Of a DNA stretch of 64,000 bases, positions 1-13,575 are shown piece after piece (position 1 is the stretch's first letter; each line of letters opens with the position of its first letter). The DNA is from Heterodera schachtii. Lineage: Eukaryota > Nematoda > Chromadorea > Rhabditida > Heteroderidae. The stretch covers positions 265,286 through 329,285 of the forward strand of contig SIJG01000059.1 of the NCBI GenBank assembly GCA_023374025.1. The letters are read 5' to 3'. Both the position numbers and the translations under genes were made by a program. The notes below the pieces were generated by a model that had not been told where the DNA came from, made no database searches, and saw nothing but the letters and a program-made list of their open reading frames with translations.

Positions 1-1772
1 TGTTCAAGAAAGAGTTTTAAGACTCAGATTAGATTAACCGACTCACAATTTTGAATTATAATCGAGCCTTTCGGGGCATTTGTCAAGCAAAAAAGAGCTG
101 CAGAGACTTTGTGACAAGCTTAAAAATGTATTTCCTATGTTTTTTTTTCTTCTAATGATAGAATTTGATCTGTTTGTATATCAGACGATGTTCTTATATT
201 TTTCAGCTTGGTAAAACTGCCAGAAAAAATCAACAGATTTTTTGTCGTAAAGCGAAAATTATTTAGTGTATTTTCATTTTCTATGTTTTCATTTTTGAAT
301 TATAAACATAACCGATTCCGAACTTTTTTGGTATAAAGCTAACGAAAATTTTGAGTTCTTTGCTTATACAATATATCTCATTTCTTGGCACTTTCGCAAA
401 AAGATTGCACACAATAAACCCTAAGTTTTTGAGAAATTTTCCAAAATTCGTTATTATGCAGGATTAATATTTTGAAGAATTTTTTAAGAGTAAATTTTTG
501 AAGCATTTCATTGTTCGAAAGCATTTGACAAAAAAAAATGTCAATAAAAGGGGACTGAAACTTAATTGTACCCATCTAATTCAACCTCTTTCATTTACAC
601 CAAAGAGTGCCATATTAACCCGACCTGTCCCTCTCCACAGTCATTTTTGGCAAATTGTCATTCAAACACCTTGTTTTAAATTTTTTTTTCAATGCATTGG
701 TCGATCCGATGCCAAAACAGCTCTTCTTTTGACATGGTCCATGCTTATTACTGGGTTTCGTCATAAACGCTAACGGCACACGCATTTTTTCTGAACTCGA
801 ACAGCGGGTGTCCCTTATTCCTGGTAAATTGATGATAAAGATTTATTTCAATAGATTATTAAATAAGGGAAAATGATTTAAAGAAATAATTAAAACTGGG
901 TAAGTAGTTCTTACCCTTTTAAACAAAGCTTTGGTCTCAATAAAAAAAATATATATATTCTTTTCGTTGCGCAATTATTCATCATATTTTTGACGTTCGC
1001 GTCCTCTGTCAAGGCGAAATGATTTTTTAAAAATTTCTATGTCAATTCATTTTGTTAAGTTTTTCAAATGGTAATACATTAATCTAGCTTGTTCGAAAGC
1101 CTAGTCACGAAAAAAAGAAAAAATTTATTTTATTTTTTGAGAAAGAAAGATGTTAGACAATATAATTTTTATTGCACACTTCAACAGAAAAAGTAAACTA
1201 TTAATTTCTTGTTCCCCAACCATTTATGTTTTATTCAATTAGGCTTTTCTGGTTTATTGGTCTAATCCTAATTCATAACCGGATATCATGCATCCTCTTT
1301 TCTTTATTGTAACATATTTCTTTTTTGACGAACTAAATCCAAACAAGAAATTTATTTTCAATTTTTTTTTATTTGATCATTAGAGCACGACTAAAAAGAC
1401 AGCAAAACGGCAAAATGTTAAAAAAGGCATTTAAGACACGAAAATCCCGAAAAGGGCAAATAAAAAAAGCATAATAAAGTCAAACGTAGAAGCCTCAAAA
1501 CCAAATTGAAAAAAAATGCGTTTCTATGCTCAATGTATTGAAATTAGTGCGAAGAAAAAAGGCATATCCTCAAAAGTCGAGTTCTATTGACGATATTTAA
1601 ATAACAAATTTTTTTCAGCTTGATTTTAAATGATTGAATTAATGACATTGAGATTATTATGCCTTTAGCAGGCGCTGTCATGTATGTTTGCAGAAAAAGA
1701 CAATAAAAATAATGGAAAATAATGTGTATTTAACATTTTGCCTTTTCTTCATTGTCTAATTTATTAAGTGCG
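1..1772. other. AT-rich non-coding DNA
   Basis: No convincing gene is visible. Open frames here are short, lack introns with matching phases and have no recognisable motifs. Long A and T runs are frequent. I see no RNA gene and no repeat shared with the rest of the window up to the TIR element that starts at 1781. Confidence 0.5.
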
Positions 1773-1780
1773 ATACGTTT

Positions 1781-2224
1781 GGGGACCGGTAAATTGGACA
1801 CCAGAAAATTGGACACCGGAAAATTGGACACCAGAAAATTGGACACCAAGCGGAAAACTGGACACCGCCGGAATTTTGGACACCTAAGGAAAATTGGACA
1901 CCGGAAAATTGGACACAAGTTCCTAAAATAAAGCCAGGAATTGGGGTGAAAAATAAATTTATGAAGGGTAAATGGATTAATGAATTAAGGCACTTAGAGT
2001 AAATCAGGCATTCAACATGCACGATGATTGATCAATGTGCCAAAAAGCTAAGTATGCGCAGACTAAAATAAAATCTTTTAAAATTTTTGTTTAATTTATT
2101 TTTAATTAATTTATTTTTATCCGATAGTGTCCAATTTTCCGGTGTCCAAATTTCCATTAGTGTCCAATCTTCTAGTGTCCACTTTTCGGTGTCCAATTTT
2201 CTAGTGTCCAATTTACCGGGAGCC
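1781..2224. mobile_element. TIR element I with arrays of the word GAAAATTGGACACCG
   Basis: A 444-bp non-autonomous element. Its left end is a tandem array of about eight 15-18-bp words (consensus GAAAATTGGACACCR) and its right end holds about six copies of the same word in inverted orientation. The extreme ends are GGGGACCGGTAAATTGG on the left and, as reverse complement, GGCTCCCGGTAAATTGG on the right. A perfect 8-bp direct repeat, ATACGTTT, flanks it at 1773-1780 and 2225-2232, as expected of a target-site duplication. The AT-rich middle codes for nothing I recognise. Open frames on the minus strand here are only translations of the repeat. The 8-bp duplication fits hAT or Mutator-like superfamilies; the ends do not decide between them. 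Confidence 0.8.
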
Positions 2225-2232
2225 ATACGTTT

Positions 2233-3700
2233 TTGCTATTAGCGCTTTCCTTAATTTTTACCACTGGAAAATTGGAAGATACTCATAAAAACCTATCTAC
2301 TTCATTAGTTCTGAAAGGATTCAAATAAAATTAGTGTTCATTCGAAAGCTTGGACTTTGGGTTATCGAACTACTTGCCAATATTTTTAATCTGAACCTTA
2401 AAATCTTTTAATCCACAACGATAGTCGAGCCAAAAATACTAAAGGATTTTTTTTTATATTGAGATTAATTATTATTGTATTTTAACGTCTTTGCTACTAA
2501 AAATAAAAATTTGGAATCATTAAAATTAAATTGATAATAATTTAATTATATTTGCTTATTATAAAGCTTTTTTTTTCTCTCAATCCATTTTAACTAACAA
2601 AGGATATTAAAAAAAATAGATGAGCACCACATTCGGAGAATGCTTTCCCATCAATGAACTCAGAAGATTCATATTTTCATACTATTTTAGCATTGTTATG
2701 CCTTAATTATTTTCTCTTATCTGCCCTATTCTCATGGGCAACATGATTTTCGGTTTCATTTCAGGATAACAAAGGATCATCGAAACTTAAGTGTACAAGC
2801 TATCTGCTTCGGCAGCACTGTCAAGAAAATCGGAATATTGGTCAATAGAAATACGTTAAATTAATATAAAAGAATTCTATATTAAAAAAAATTCGGCGAA
2901 ATGGTATTATATAACCATTTTCAATTATCATTGACCTCTCATAAAATCCTTTGTCTGATATCGAAACCCTTACATATTTCGGTCATTTAGAGACTACTGA
3001 GAAGAATACATCTCTCATTTGGAATACTATTTATTTCTCTAGCTAATTGAGAAAAAGCATTTTCTGCCCTACATTTGTTTTCAAATTTTATATAGTGAGG
3101 AATTTTCTGCGGCGAATTATTTAATTTTTTATATTACAACTTTTCGCTATTCAAAAAATTAAAAGTTCCAAGGCCCACACTTTTTTATGATGCGTTATGT
3201 CGCTTATCATTTTCTCTTATAGAAGCTTCTCGTCAAGATCATCCAACTCGGTTTACAAAAAAAAAATATCAATTATTAAAGCTTCAAAAATATTTTCAAA
3301 AATAATCATTCTTATTTTTTCAAGAAAAATAAATAAAAACATTAATATTGTGGAGTGGACTCGACCCTCCTCCCTTTTTCCGTTTTCTTACAAAAAACTT
3401 TTTGCCACACACGGCACCATTTGATAAAGGAGTTCTTTTTAGGAATTGTTGAAATCGATCTTTAGATCATTTGTCATGGTTGAGAATAAATAATTATTTT
3501 AATGAGTTAAACTTTGACGGAAGCAAACGGACTTAGATTTAGAGAATTATAAACAATTTATAGTGTTTTGAAGAGTGCTGTTAGAATGCCAATGTGAAAA
3601 GAGCGGTGAATCATTAAGAAAAAGACAAACTATGGTCCATCAGTCATGCAAGTTACTTTTAAAATAAATGCTTTAAAACCTTAGGTTTTTGTAATTCAAG
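2233..3700. other. AT-rich non-coding DNA
   Basis: No gene, RNA or element recognised. Short open frames, for example at 3197-3424, have no supporting features. Confidence 0.45.
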
Positions 3701-5835
3701 TATTATATTAACATTTGACAAGATAATTATGACGAAGCCGTAACTGATTGTTGAGCGTAATTTATCCAAAATGGATCAAAAAAATAATTTGAATCATTTA
3801 AAAACTATTGACAAAAATTATTTATTTTTTGAGTTATTTACTCTCATGAATATTTTAGCTAGCACTTATTTAGCGATTAAGCGCCTTAAAATCCCTGCCT
3901 ATAAGATTTTAAAATTAATTAAAACTTTAGACTTAAATCAAATATTTAAGCTTCTAATTAAAAACGATTTGCTTAAAGACTAAAAATCGTTTTTGATTTA
4001 TGTTATTGTTAAAAAATTAATTTCATTTCAATTCAATTAAACAAAGTTAATGTTTTAATTTTATTTATTCATTTTGAAAAAAAATATTAATAAAAAGGTA
4101 GTTTTTTCTTTTTAAGCAATGAAACATTAATTTTCAATTAATATCAAACATTTAAATTTTTGATTTTTTTTTTTTGAAATTTTTAATTCACTTTTTATTA
4201 TTGACTTTTAATTCGATTTTTAAAATAAAAGTCATTTCTTTTGTCATTTTTAAAATTATTTTTTAGTTTTTATATTCATTTATAAATTATTTTATAAAAA
4301 GAACAATTAAATTTTTTGTATTTTTTTATTTATAAAACTATCTATACCCCAATCTTACTATAATATGACTTTAATTCTATGATATATATTTGACATACAA
4401 TCTGATTATATTGAGAATATTCTTGGTTATAAAATATTATATTTTTAATATGTCTATTAAAGTTTTAATTATTTACCACTAATTGATTGATAGTTTTCCT
4501 AATTTGACTTTTTGGTCAATTGAACTTTAGGTTTAGTTTCTTTTGATAAATAATAAATTGCTTTTAAATTTTTCATACGCTTTATGTTTGTGCGCTTTCT
4601 TTGGTAGTTTTAATTAGATATTTAAAAAAATAATTTTACTCTTAATCGAATAAATAAGTGTGTTTAAAATTTAAAATAGATTATTTTGAATTTTTAGATC
4701 TGTAATTTTTCAATTATTTATTAGCTAAAATTTATTTTTTATTAATAAGATAAAAATAAACATTGTCAGTTATTTGTCGGTTTGCTGACTGATAAGCTAA
4801 AATGTGTTAATGATCAGTGATCTCCTTTTTAAGTTTTGCAATATTTTATTAGTCGGAAATAATTATTTATTTATTAAATGCATTTGTTACTTTTTAATAT
4901 TTTCTAAAAAGTTGAGAAGATTATCTTTTATTTAAATTATTTAATTACCTTCATCAATGAATTTTCGGATGCATTTTATTTTCAAAAGAAAATTTTCTAG
5001 CGCTATTTCCTTAAAATTATAATCTTTATACTTAAATTTTGTGCAAAAAAAAATTTTAATGAAAAGAATCGTAAATTAATATTCCTTTTATGTTTTTGAG
5101 GTCTCAATAAAAAATTTTTTATCGCTGATAAATGAGCCCGTTTTGGATATTTTCTACATATATTATAACAATATCATTTATTTATATAAATTTTTTATTA
5201 CATTACAAAATTTAATGCGATTAAATGATAAAAAGAACAAAAATTATGTATAAAATTAGAGTTTATTACTTTTATTTAATATTTTTTCATAAATTTCTCG
5301 ACTTATCGCGTCAGATGTCACTGAATAATAAAGAGTTTTTATTTTTTATTTATTTTTTTATAACCATCTAAAAATTTTAAATATTTATTTTAATTTGATT
5401 CCTAAGAATTTGAGAAATTTTTAGCATGGTTCAGAAGAAATAAATAAAATTAAAATTCTTTTAAATTTCTGTTAAATAATTATTATTTTACGGTATAAAC
5501 TGAATATAAATATTCGTATTTAACTAATCGCAGATTATTAGAAACCGAATTATAAAATGATTAAGTTTCAAATAAGTAGGAAATATATAAAGTAGTTGTT
5601 TTAATTATTAATTTATTTAAATAAATACATATCGAATGAATTTTGTTCGATTTTAATCGGATTAAATTTTAGTATGCAGCAATAAATCGTTTTTTGATTA
5701 TAATAAGTTTATTATTTGTTGTGAATTTCAGTATTGATTGCAATAAATAAAAATTATGATATTGAATAAATTCAATATTTTTCTATTAGCAAAAATTTGC
5801 ATTTCGTTAAAATTAAAGAATGAATTTCAAATAAA

Positions 5836-6090
5836 TAAAATATTTATTAACATAATAACATTTATTAAAAGTAAAAACATGCTATTGTTATTTTTTAGAT
5901 AATTGTGAAGTTATTTCTGCCCTTATTTGTCGATCAACTTTATTCAAGCCATTTTTTTAAAATGAGGAAAAAAAATTTGTGAAAATTGCTTAAAAGAATT
6001 TGGTATATTACAATGGAATGAATAAAATTTCATTCACGAATTGAGAAAAAAACACAAAAAATATAACTTTAGAAAATGTTAAAATATTAT
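5836..6090 (+). repeat. Direct repeat, copy 1 (partner at 18928-19335)
   Basis: About 250 bp nearly identical to 18928-19335 in the same orientation, including the segments TCTGCCCTTATTTGTCGATC and TGGAATGAATAAAATTTCAT. This copy lacks the roughly 153-bp insert present in copy 2, and its homology stops at 6090 exactly where the 6.09-7.03 kb foldback begins. Confidence 0.8.
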
Positions 6091-6098
6091 GGCTACTC

Positions 6099-7032
6099 AT
6101 GCTCATATTCACAATGCTAAGGATAAAAATCCGCATATCCCTAGCTATAGCTAGGGTAGCTGCAGATCGATTAATCTACAGCTCAAAATCCGTATTCCGA
6201 ACTCGGAATACGGCAGGGGATAGTTCGATCCCCAGCTACCTATCCAAATGATACGGATAAGCCGCTACTTTTCCCTTTGTTAGTGTATTCTTTGTCTAGT
6301 GGCTTGTGCTTTGGACAAAAAAGCGTCTGTGGGTTCGGATCCTTTAGGGGCTAATGTAGTTTGTTAGTTTTTTAACAATATTATGCACCTCTAAGAATTG
6401 AAAAAAATTTTCTCAAAAATATATTCCTAAAATATAATTTTTTCTTGAAAAAGTTTTATTTAAAATTTGCTTATTCAAAAAAATTTTTTATAATTGCATT
6501 TATAATTGTAATAAACCAAAATTAACGTGTTTTGTTTCCTAAAAAGTATTATAAGTAGGGCTGGTAATTAAAAATCTTTAAAAATTTTATTGCTTTGGAG
6601 CAAAGGTGGGTAATATTTTTCAGAAATTTTCATTGATGGTTTTATATGTCAACATAGCACCGAATACAGGTGTAGATTAGTTTCATATTTTAAAAGATTT
6701 TAATTAATTATTGGTTTGTAAGGAAAATCAGTTATTTAAAAATAAAAAATCAAACTATTTTCATAAAAGGTTTTGAGTTTCAATAAAAAATTTTAAATTT
6801 TAAACATACTCCAAAATTTATTTGGAGGTCAGAATAATACTTTAGAAATTAAAATTATATTATTTGAAATTAATTTTGAAGAATTTAATAAATAAATTTT
6901 GTATTTAGAGGGCACTTGGGGATTAATTTGCTAGTTCAGAATACGGATACCTTATCCCTATCATTGTGAATATGGATTTATCTGCAGCTAGCGAATTATC
7001 TGCGGATAGTTAGCATTGTGAATATGAGCATC
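6099..7032. mobile_element. Foldback element with TGCTCATATTCACAATGCTAA ends
   Basis: The left end GCTCATATTCACAATGCTAA followed by an ATCCGCA word recurs as its reverse complement at about 6990-7032. The interior repeats AGCTGCAG and TAGCTAGGG-type words and also holds a tRNA-like B box. No protein is encoded. It begins where the direct repeat ends, so it probably inserted into or beside that duplication. No clean target duplication was found. Confidence 0.6.
6285..6350 (+). other. tRNA-like (SINE-head-like) sequence
   Basis: Positions 6332-6342 read GGTTCGGATCC, close to the eukaryotic tRNA T-arm/B-box consensus. About 35 bases upstream is TAGTGGCTTG, which resembles an A box at normal spacing. 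There is no complete cloverleaf I can fold, so this is more likely a tRNA-derived SINE head or a chance match inside the foldback than a working tRNA gene. Confidence 0.25.
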
Positions 7033-7037
7033 ATGCT

Positions 7038-7479
7038 GGTATTAACATGCTAAAAATCTGCATATAATTCGCTTATCTGCTGATAAATCCATAATAACAA
7101 TACTTTTGGGCTAGCTGTAAAATTAAAAATAATTTTATTAAAATTAACAAAATTACCCCACAAATGATAGTAAATTATTTATTATTTTGGGTTAAATTTT
7201 GTGATGAGAAAAATTTTAAGGAAAATGGAGATTATAATTAGTCATCATAAAAATAAGTTTTTTTTTCATCATTTAATTAATACTGGTTAAGGAGAAACGA
7301 AAAAGAGACGTGGTGAGAGAGCTATCCTGAGCTAGTTAGCTGGGGATCAAAAAATCCTTAACGGCAGATAATAATCCTTAGCATTGTTAATACGGATTTT
7401 AGCTGCAGATTTTTTATCTGCAGCTACCCTAGCGGTAGCCTTTTAGCTGCGGATTTACATCTTTAGCATTGTTAATACT
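7038..7479. mobile_element. Second foldback with TATTAACATGCTAAAAATC ends
   Basis: The left end, GGTATTAACATGCTAAAAAT, is matched by the reverse complement of ATCTTTAGCATTGTTAATAC at about 7450-7479. Copies of the GCATTGTTAATAC word and of AGCTGCAG also occur at 7380-7440, so the right side is a short array. It is related to the neighbouring element through the shared CAATGCTAA and ATCCGCAG words. Confidence 0.55.
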
Positions 7480-10400
7480 AAATTTTTAGCTAATGATATT
7501 GAAATAGAAGATAATTAAATTGTCTATGATTTTTTGTTTATCAATTATTATATTTTTTGCTTAATTATTTCTTTTTATAAAAGAATTCACTAAATAATAT
7601 TCAGAATAAAGGTTTAAAAAACAGCCATTTCTTATCTTTCGTGAGCAATCTTCGGAATACTAATCTTATTGAATAAAAAAGGACGATTATTGAATTCTAT
7701 TTCATTAAAATTTTACGAAATTCTATGACATTTTTTTTCAATTCGTAAATTTTTCTTAAGAAATTAATATGGTTGGCTGAATTTTTCTTGATCAGAAGTT
7801 ATCATTATTTAATTTTCGCTACTTGTATTGTTCCTTAGATTATTTATTTATATATTATTACAGATTTTAATAATATAAATTTTTTGTAGTAAGGAGAATT
7901 TCCTCCACGATGCTCGGGGAGAATATTCGTAGATTAATATTTGAAACACTAATCTTGCTTCAATGTGTTTTACTCGAGGAGATTGGTCTCCATGAATATC
8001 TGCATGAGTTGTTGTCAATTAAGCGCAGACAGTTTTTTAAATTTTTTTTTTCAATTAAAAAAATCAAATAATTAATACATCCTTTCGTTTTCTATTTTAT
8101 ATAGTCAATAGTTAATTAAACAATTAATTTTTTGGTAAACTTTGTTAATTTATATTTTATTTTATTATATATTAAATTTCATTTATTTGTTTATTGATAA
8201 ATTAAGTTACTTTTATTTATTATTTATTATTATCTAGTTTTTTATATGATTTAAAAAATGTGCCCAACGCACATTGAATAAATAGTGTCGAATATATACT
8301 TTTTTAAATTTTAAATATTTATAATGTAAATATTCGTATATCTAAACAGTGAATTAACTTTCCAAAATATATTCAATCTTGTATGTTGCTTCCAAATATA
8401 AAGCTTATTAATATTCTTTTTAAAACATTTTTAAATTTATGACCCATTATCAGATGCTCTCACAAATTTTAATATGCATTAGAAATAATAGCTTTAAGAA
8501 ATATAAATTTATGTAAAATAAAATAAATTCTGACTCATTTTTTTTTAAATTTTTTCAATTTTTTCCCCTTATTTTTATTTTTCATTTCTTCATTTGGTTC
8601 CTTTTACGTTAATTAATTTTAGTTGCTTAATTGCTATTTGTTTGGTCTTATTTTATTAATTTAAAAAAAAATTTATTTTAAATTTTCTCTCTTTTTCAAT
8701 GACTTTTACACTGTTAAATTATTGATTCATTTGTATTTACGATAGTTTTTCATATTTTCGAATTAAATTTTTCATCTAAAATAAAAGGAATCTTTGTGGA
8801 ATTTTAAAAGGTTCTTAGCAGATAATTAGTAAAATTACTATTTAAATATCTATTTCTTAATATCTTTAAACAAAGAATAAATATGAAAACTAAAATTTTT
8901 CGCGCACTTTCATTGAAAAAAATCTTTTTTTCCCTAACTAAAAAGCAAATTTCTATTTGTTATTGTTAACTAATTACCTTCAACATGAAAATTAAAAAAT
9001 ACGTCATAAATAAAATATTCGGCTTTTTTTTTATTAATCTAACTAATAAATTTTTTCATAAAAGTTACTTTAGATTTAAAAAAGTATCCTTTAAGCAGGG
9101 AAAAACTCGTTTTTAGTGAATTTATTAAGAAATAAAATTAATATCTTTTCTTAATTAATTTAACTAATAAAGTATAAATATTTAAAGCTTTTTACTAATA
9201 GAGTTATAAAATTAAACCAATAAATATTTTGAAAATCCTATGTTTTTTTTTTGTTGTTGTGTATTTTATTATATGAAAAAATATATTAAAAAGGTGAATA
9301 TAATATAATTATACTTATATTATATTTTTAAAATATTTTATTAAAATATATTTTTTATGATTTTATTTAGAAGTGCCGATTCATTTATCATGAACATTAA
9401 TGGTGATCAGAAATGAAGAAAGGATTGTTGCAATCATTAATATTTTATATTATTAAGGAAACTAGTATTTATAGTTAAATAAATTATTAAAATTAAGTTA
9501 AGTATTTTTTATAAATGATTTACTTACATAATTTTCTTCGGGTTGAATTTCAATATAATAATAATACAAATTTTCTTTGATTTAAAATATAATTTTAATT
9601 ATGGAATTAATTATTATTATTTGTTGTAGTTTTTTTATTACTAAGCGTCCAAAATTATCTTTATCTAGTAGAATCTCATCAATTAGATTTCACATTTTTT
9701 AAAACATTATATTGCATTTTCAATTATTTATATAATAATATGTATAATGTCATTACTTTTAAAGTGAGTTAAAAACTAATAAATAAATATCAATCATTTT
9801 GAATATTGTTTTTAATAGCAATTATAAATATTACCAATTGTATCATAATTTTTTTGTCTATTTTCTCAATATATTATTTTGTAGAATCCGTTAATAATTA
9901 TTTATATAAACACCACTATTATATTAGAATATATTTATTTGGAAATTTGTATTATTTAAAAATTTTTAATTTTGAGATAAATTTTTACGATTTATTTTTA
10001 AATTATTAATAAATAATTTTTCTATAATTGATTAGAAATACTAATTATTATGTTTATAATTTTTTACTTTAATAGTTTTTTGTATTTAAATTATTACGAT
10101 TATAATTTCACTTTATGTTGATAATATCGACCGCTTATACTTTTAGTAATAAATAATTTTTGTTTATACGATCAAATATGTATTGATATACTTCTGAGGC
10201 TTTCTATATGTCATAATTATTTCTCGTAATTGTTCTTTTCAATAACAAATTGCTAGCCAAGGGCTCCAGCTAATATCGTGCATATTCCGGACAATTTTTT
10301 CTCTGCTGTCATTATGACACTGTCTTGCTTCATCCTTCTAGCCGCATTTCCTACCGAATCACCAATAGAAATAAGGGTCGCCTCCCAATTGGAAGTCGTG

Positions 10401-10636
10401 CTTTAAAAATATTATTTTGGTTTCATACTTTTTCATTAAAAATTTCATTTTCAAGATTAATATTTGTTGGAGTTCTTTATTTTTGTAAAATGGTTATATT
10501 AATTAAATTTTCATTAAATTATTGGCGCAAAAATATCATTGTGATGCTATTAATTTAAAGGTAGAAACAAATTTTTTCAATATAATTTCCGTCTTGTGTC
10601 CTATCATATGACTGATCACCCTAGCATAATCCGATA

Positions 10637-10760
10637 GGCGCCGCCAGAGAAACTTTGAAAATTTGAGTGCCAATTTTTAACAGCTTTTCACTAAAATTGC
10701 CAAATTTTTGTGATTTTAAGCCAAGCGACGAAATTTTTGCTTTTAAAAATGCTTTTTTTT
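10637..10760 (+). repeat. Dispersed module CGATAGGCGCCGCC, copy 1
   Basis: CCGATAGGCGCCGCCAGAG followed by a TTTTTAACAGCTTTT stretch is matched in order and spacing at 58884-58990 (CCGATAGGCGCCGCCGGGA then TTTTTAACAGCTTTT). A weaker relative lies at 12890-12950 (AATTTTCAACAGCTTT). It is one of the few sequences shared by the AT block and the gene cluster; probably part of a transposon. Confidence 0.55.
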
Positions 10761-11529
10761 GCACGCGCTTTTTATGATTAATTTACGGTACAAACTGAAT
10801 ATTATTTATTGAATTTTTTAATTTTTATTAATTATCTCATGTTCCTCCCTCATTTAAATGTTGATGGGTGTAGTTAATTCTTATGATATTATTTTTTGAT
10901 GAAATAGCTATATTTTTATAATCGAATATCATTTTAAAAGTCTTATTTTATATTAAGAAGTAAAATGTATTTTAGGTGACCCAATAAAGTTTTTATATTG
11001 TTGTTGAACTAAATTATTTTTACAAAAAGTTTTTATACTTATTTTTAACAATTCCAAATATCATTAAGTTATTATTTTTTAATTTTTTATGTCTTCAATT
11101 TTACAAAATTTTGAATTTTATATAATATTTTTAATTACAATCGAATAATTGTTTTTTCTTTTCCAATTGTTGTTTTTGGGCTTGATTATTGCTTTAAAAC
11201 AAAATTATGGTTGTCTATATGAATATATATTTTTTATTATCTTTTAATAAATTTGTTTTGTTTTTTTACTTCAAATGGTTTAACACATTTATGTATGCTT
11301 TAATATATGTTAATTTCAGTTTAATTTTAAATTATTAGTTTGAAAAACGCTGTTCTGGCTACGGATTTTTTGGGGTTATGAAAATGCATTTATTTAAATA
11401 TGAAGATTTCAGAAAAAAGTAAAAGATTAGGCATGTATTATGATTTTCAATATAAATATATAAGAAATAAAAGACATATATATTTAAAATAATAATGATT
11501 AAAAACTGTAGTAAATATTTAATTAAGAA

Positions 11530-11760
11530 AAGTTTAAAAAATTAAAAGGGACCTCAGCCTCGTCCCCGACCCCTGTCACTGGCCAACCCATGCTAAGCGT
11601 GCCGGTACCAGCGGCTTTTTTGCGCAGCTCGACAAGCTCTACAACCGTTATCAATGGCGTCCGGCTGTGTTTACTACAAATAGAGAAAATTGACGAGAAG
11701 TGATGTGAAAAATTGAAAAATTTGAAAATGACTTGCGTCCCGCCGTACATTAGGGTTAAG
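11530..11760. other. GC-rich island, unrecognised
   Basis: About 230 bp of ordinary base composition inside DNA that is otherwise nearly all A and T. Both strands are open: minus strand 75 codons (11523-11750), plus strand about 45 codons from 11545. I recognise no protein or RNA. It could be an exon fragment or part of a transposon; there are no flanking repeats that I can see. Confidence 0.3.
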
Positions 11761-13369
11761 CGGACGGCACTGTAATTTTGTGAAACGAATATTAAATTTA
11801 TTTATTTAATTTTATCAATCATTGAGTTTTTTTGTGGATCGACTCAGCACGGTAAATTACATTTATCCAATTTAACAAAACAAAGGTTTATGTTCGAATT
11901 TTATTTTTCATTGTAAATATTATTGTTTTAGCTAAACAATAAACAATATTTTCTATTCCGATTAAAAATAATTGTCATTTACATTCCGAAAATATGATAA
12001 ATTTTATTGCAATCATTATGTTTATACGTTTATACTTGATTTTATTGTAAAAATTGTTATTTTTAATATATTTCCATTTTTTTATTATTCTATTTTTGAC
12101 CCATAAGTTTATCCACATAAATAATTTAATTATTCACCAATTTGTCAATAATTTTTAAAGAATTTTCTGAAATTTTTTATACAAATGAGAAACCTTCATG
12201 TTTTATCATATTTTAGAATTAAATATATATATATATATATTTCAATTCTCATTTAATTTTCTCTAATTCTTTTTAAATAATAGTAATAAGATCTAAATAA
12301 TTTAGTCGAATATTGGAACCATTCTTTTAATAGATTTATAATTTAAAACAATTGATAATTTTAATATTTATTCTAGAAATGCCCCTTCCTATATCTTGTT
12401 TGTTCAAAAGTACTACTGTTAAATTTTTAAATAAAATTTTTTTTTAATTTATTCATAAATTTACTTGTCTAAACAATGTTTTATTTTCTTTAAATATTAA
12501 AAATAGAGTATTGATGATTTTCTAATTCATTTAATAAATAATATATTGTGACTTATCGATTTTTTTATTTGGAGTTCAACCAATTAATTAGGTGTTTTTT
12601 TGTTATTGGTTTTAAATTGAAATATAAACATTGTTAATTAAAATGTTTTTACTTGAGCTTTTTTTTTATTACAGAGTAATAAACAGAAAGCAATATCCCT
12701 TGAGAATAAATTTAGATAATATTACAGACTATGTGGCTTTTTATTTAAATTTGTTAAAATGTAAATTATTAAATAAAATTAATAGGAAAAATGCATATTT
12801 TTAATAAGATTTTATGATTTTTTATAGCAGCCTTTTTGATGGCTTTTTATATCGATATAGCACCAAACAAATGCATGTTGAGATCATCCTCGTGCCCTTC
12901 TGAGTGTCTAAATTGCCAATTTTCAACAGCTTTGCCGTAAGTGAATTTTGCATTATAAAAAATATTTATATTATCTTTTTGATTTTGAAATATTTAGATT
13001 GGAAAATTTTATAAATATATTGATATTCTAATAAATGAAAGGAAAAGTTATGATTTTGCTTTTTAAAATTATAATTCTCAAAATTATTATAAATACTAGA
13101 ATTTATACTTTTAATTTAAATAATTGTTGTTTATTTTGAAATATTAAAAATTATTTATTGGTGGATTTGTCTCATTTTTGACAAAATTAAAATAATTTTT
13201 AAATTGTTTATTCTTGTTTCTTTATTTATGAATTTAACTTACTTATTTTGGATGGATGAATTTTTTTCATGCTGGATTTCGCTTTTACTTAATTATTTTG
13301 TTAATATGTTCTTTCGCAAATAATTTAGATAATTAAAAAATAATAATTATAAGTCGTGGAAAAGAATAT

Positions 13370-13575
13370 AAATATTCTTATTTTTTCTTACAATGCTTTA
13401 GTAAAATTACCATTTATTTTTGACAACTATATTAATCTTAAATCAAATATTTTCAACATAAATTTTATGATATTAATTAATTCAATTCATATGTAAAATA
13501 ATTTATGGTTTTGTTTTATATATTTATTTTTATTATAAAAATATTCATACTTAATATATTTTACTTTTTAGCTTT
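13370..13575 (+). repeat. Diverged direct repeat, copy 1 (partner 20815-21015)
   Basis: An ordered series of matches, including CAATGCTTTAG, AATCTTAA-TCAAAT, TTTTCAACATA and TTTTATGATATT, occurs here and at 20815-21015 in the same orientation, with many substitutions and small gaps. It shows that parts of the AT block are old duplications rather than random AT sequence. Confidence 0.6.

Noticed and set aside
1756..2022. 88-codon frame with repeated CPIF motif
   Set aside because: Translation of the terminal array of TIR element I.
3771..3983. 70-codon open frame with ATG
   Set aside because: Composition is Lys/Leu/Asn/Ile-rich as expected of AT-rich DNA, with no motif, no paralogue in the window and no promoter or splice context.
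9806..10009. 67-codon hydrophobic frame, looks like membrane segments
   Set aside because: Phe/Ile/Tyr/Leu runs follow directly from T-rich sequence; codons use only A and T at nearly all sites.
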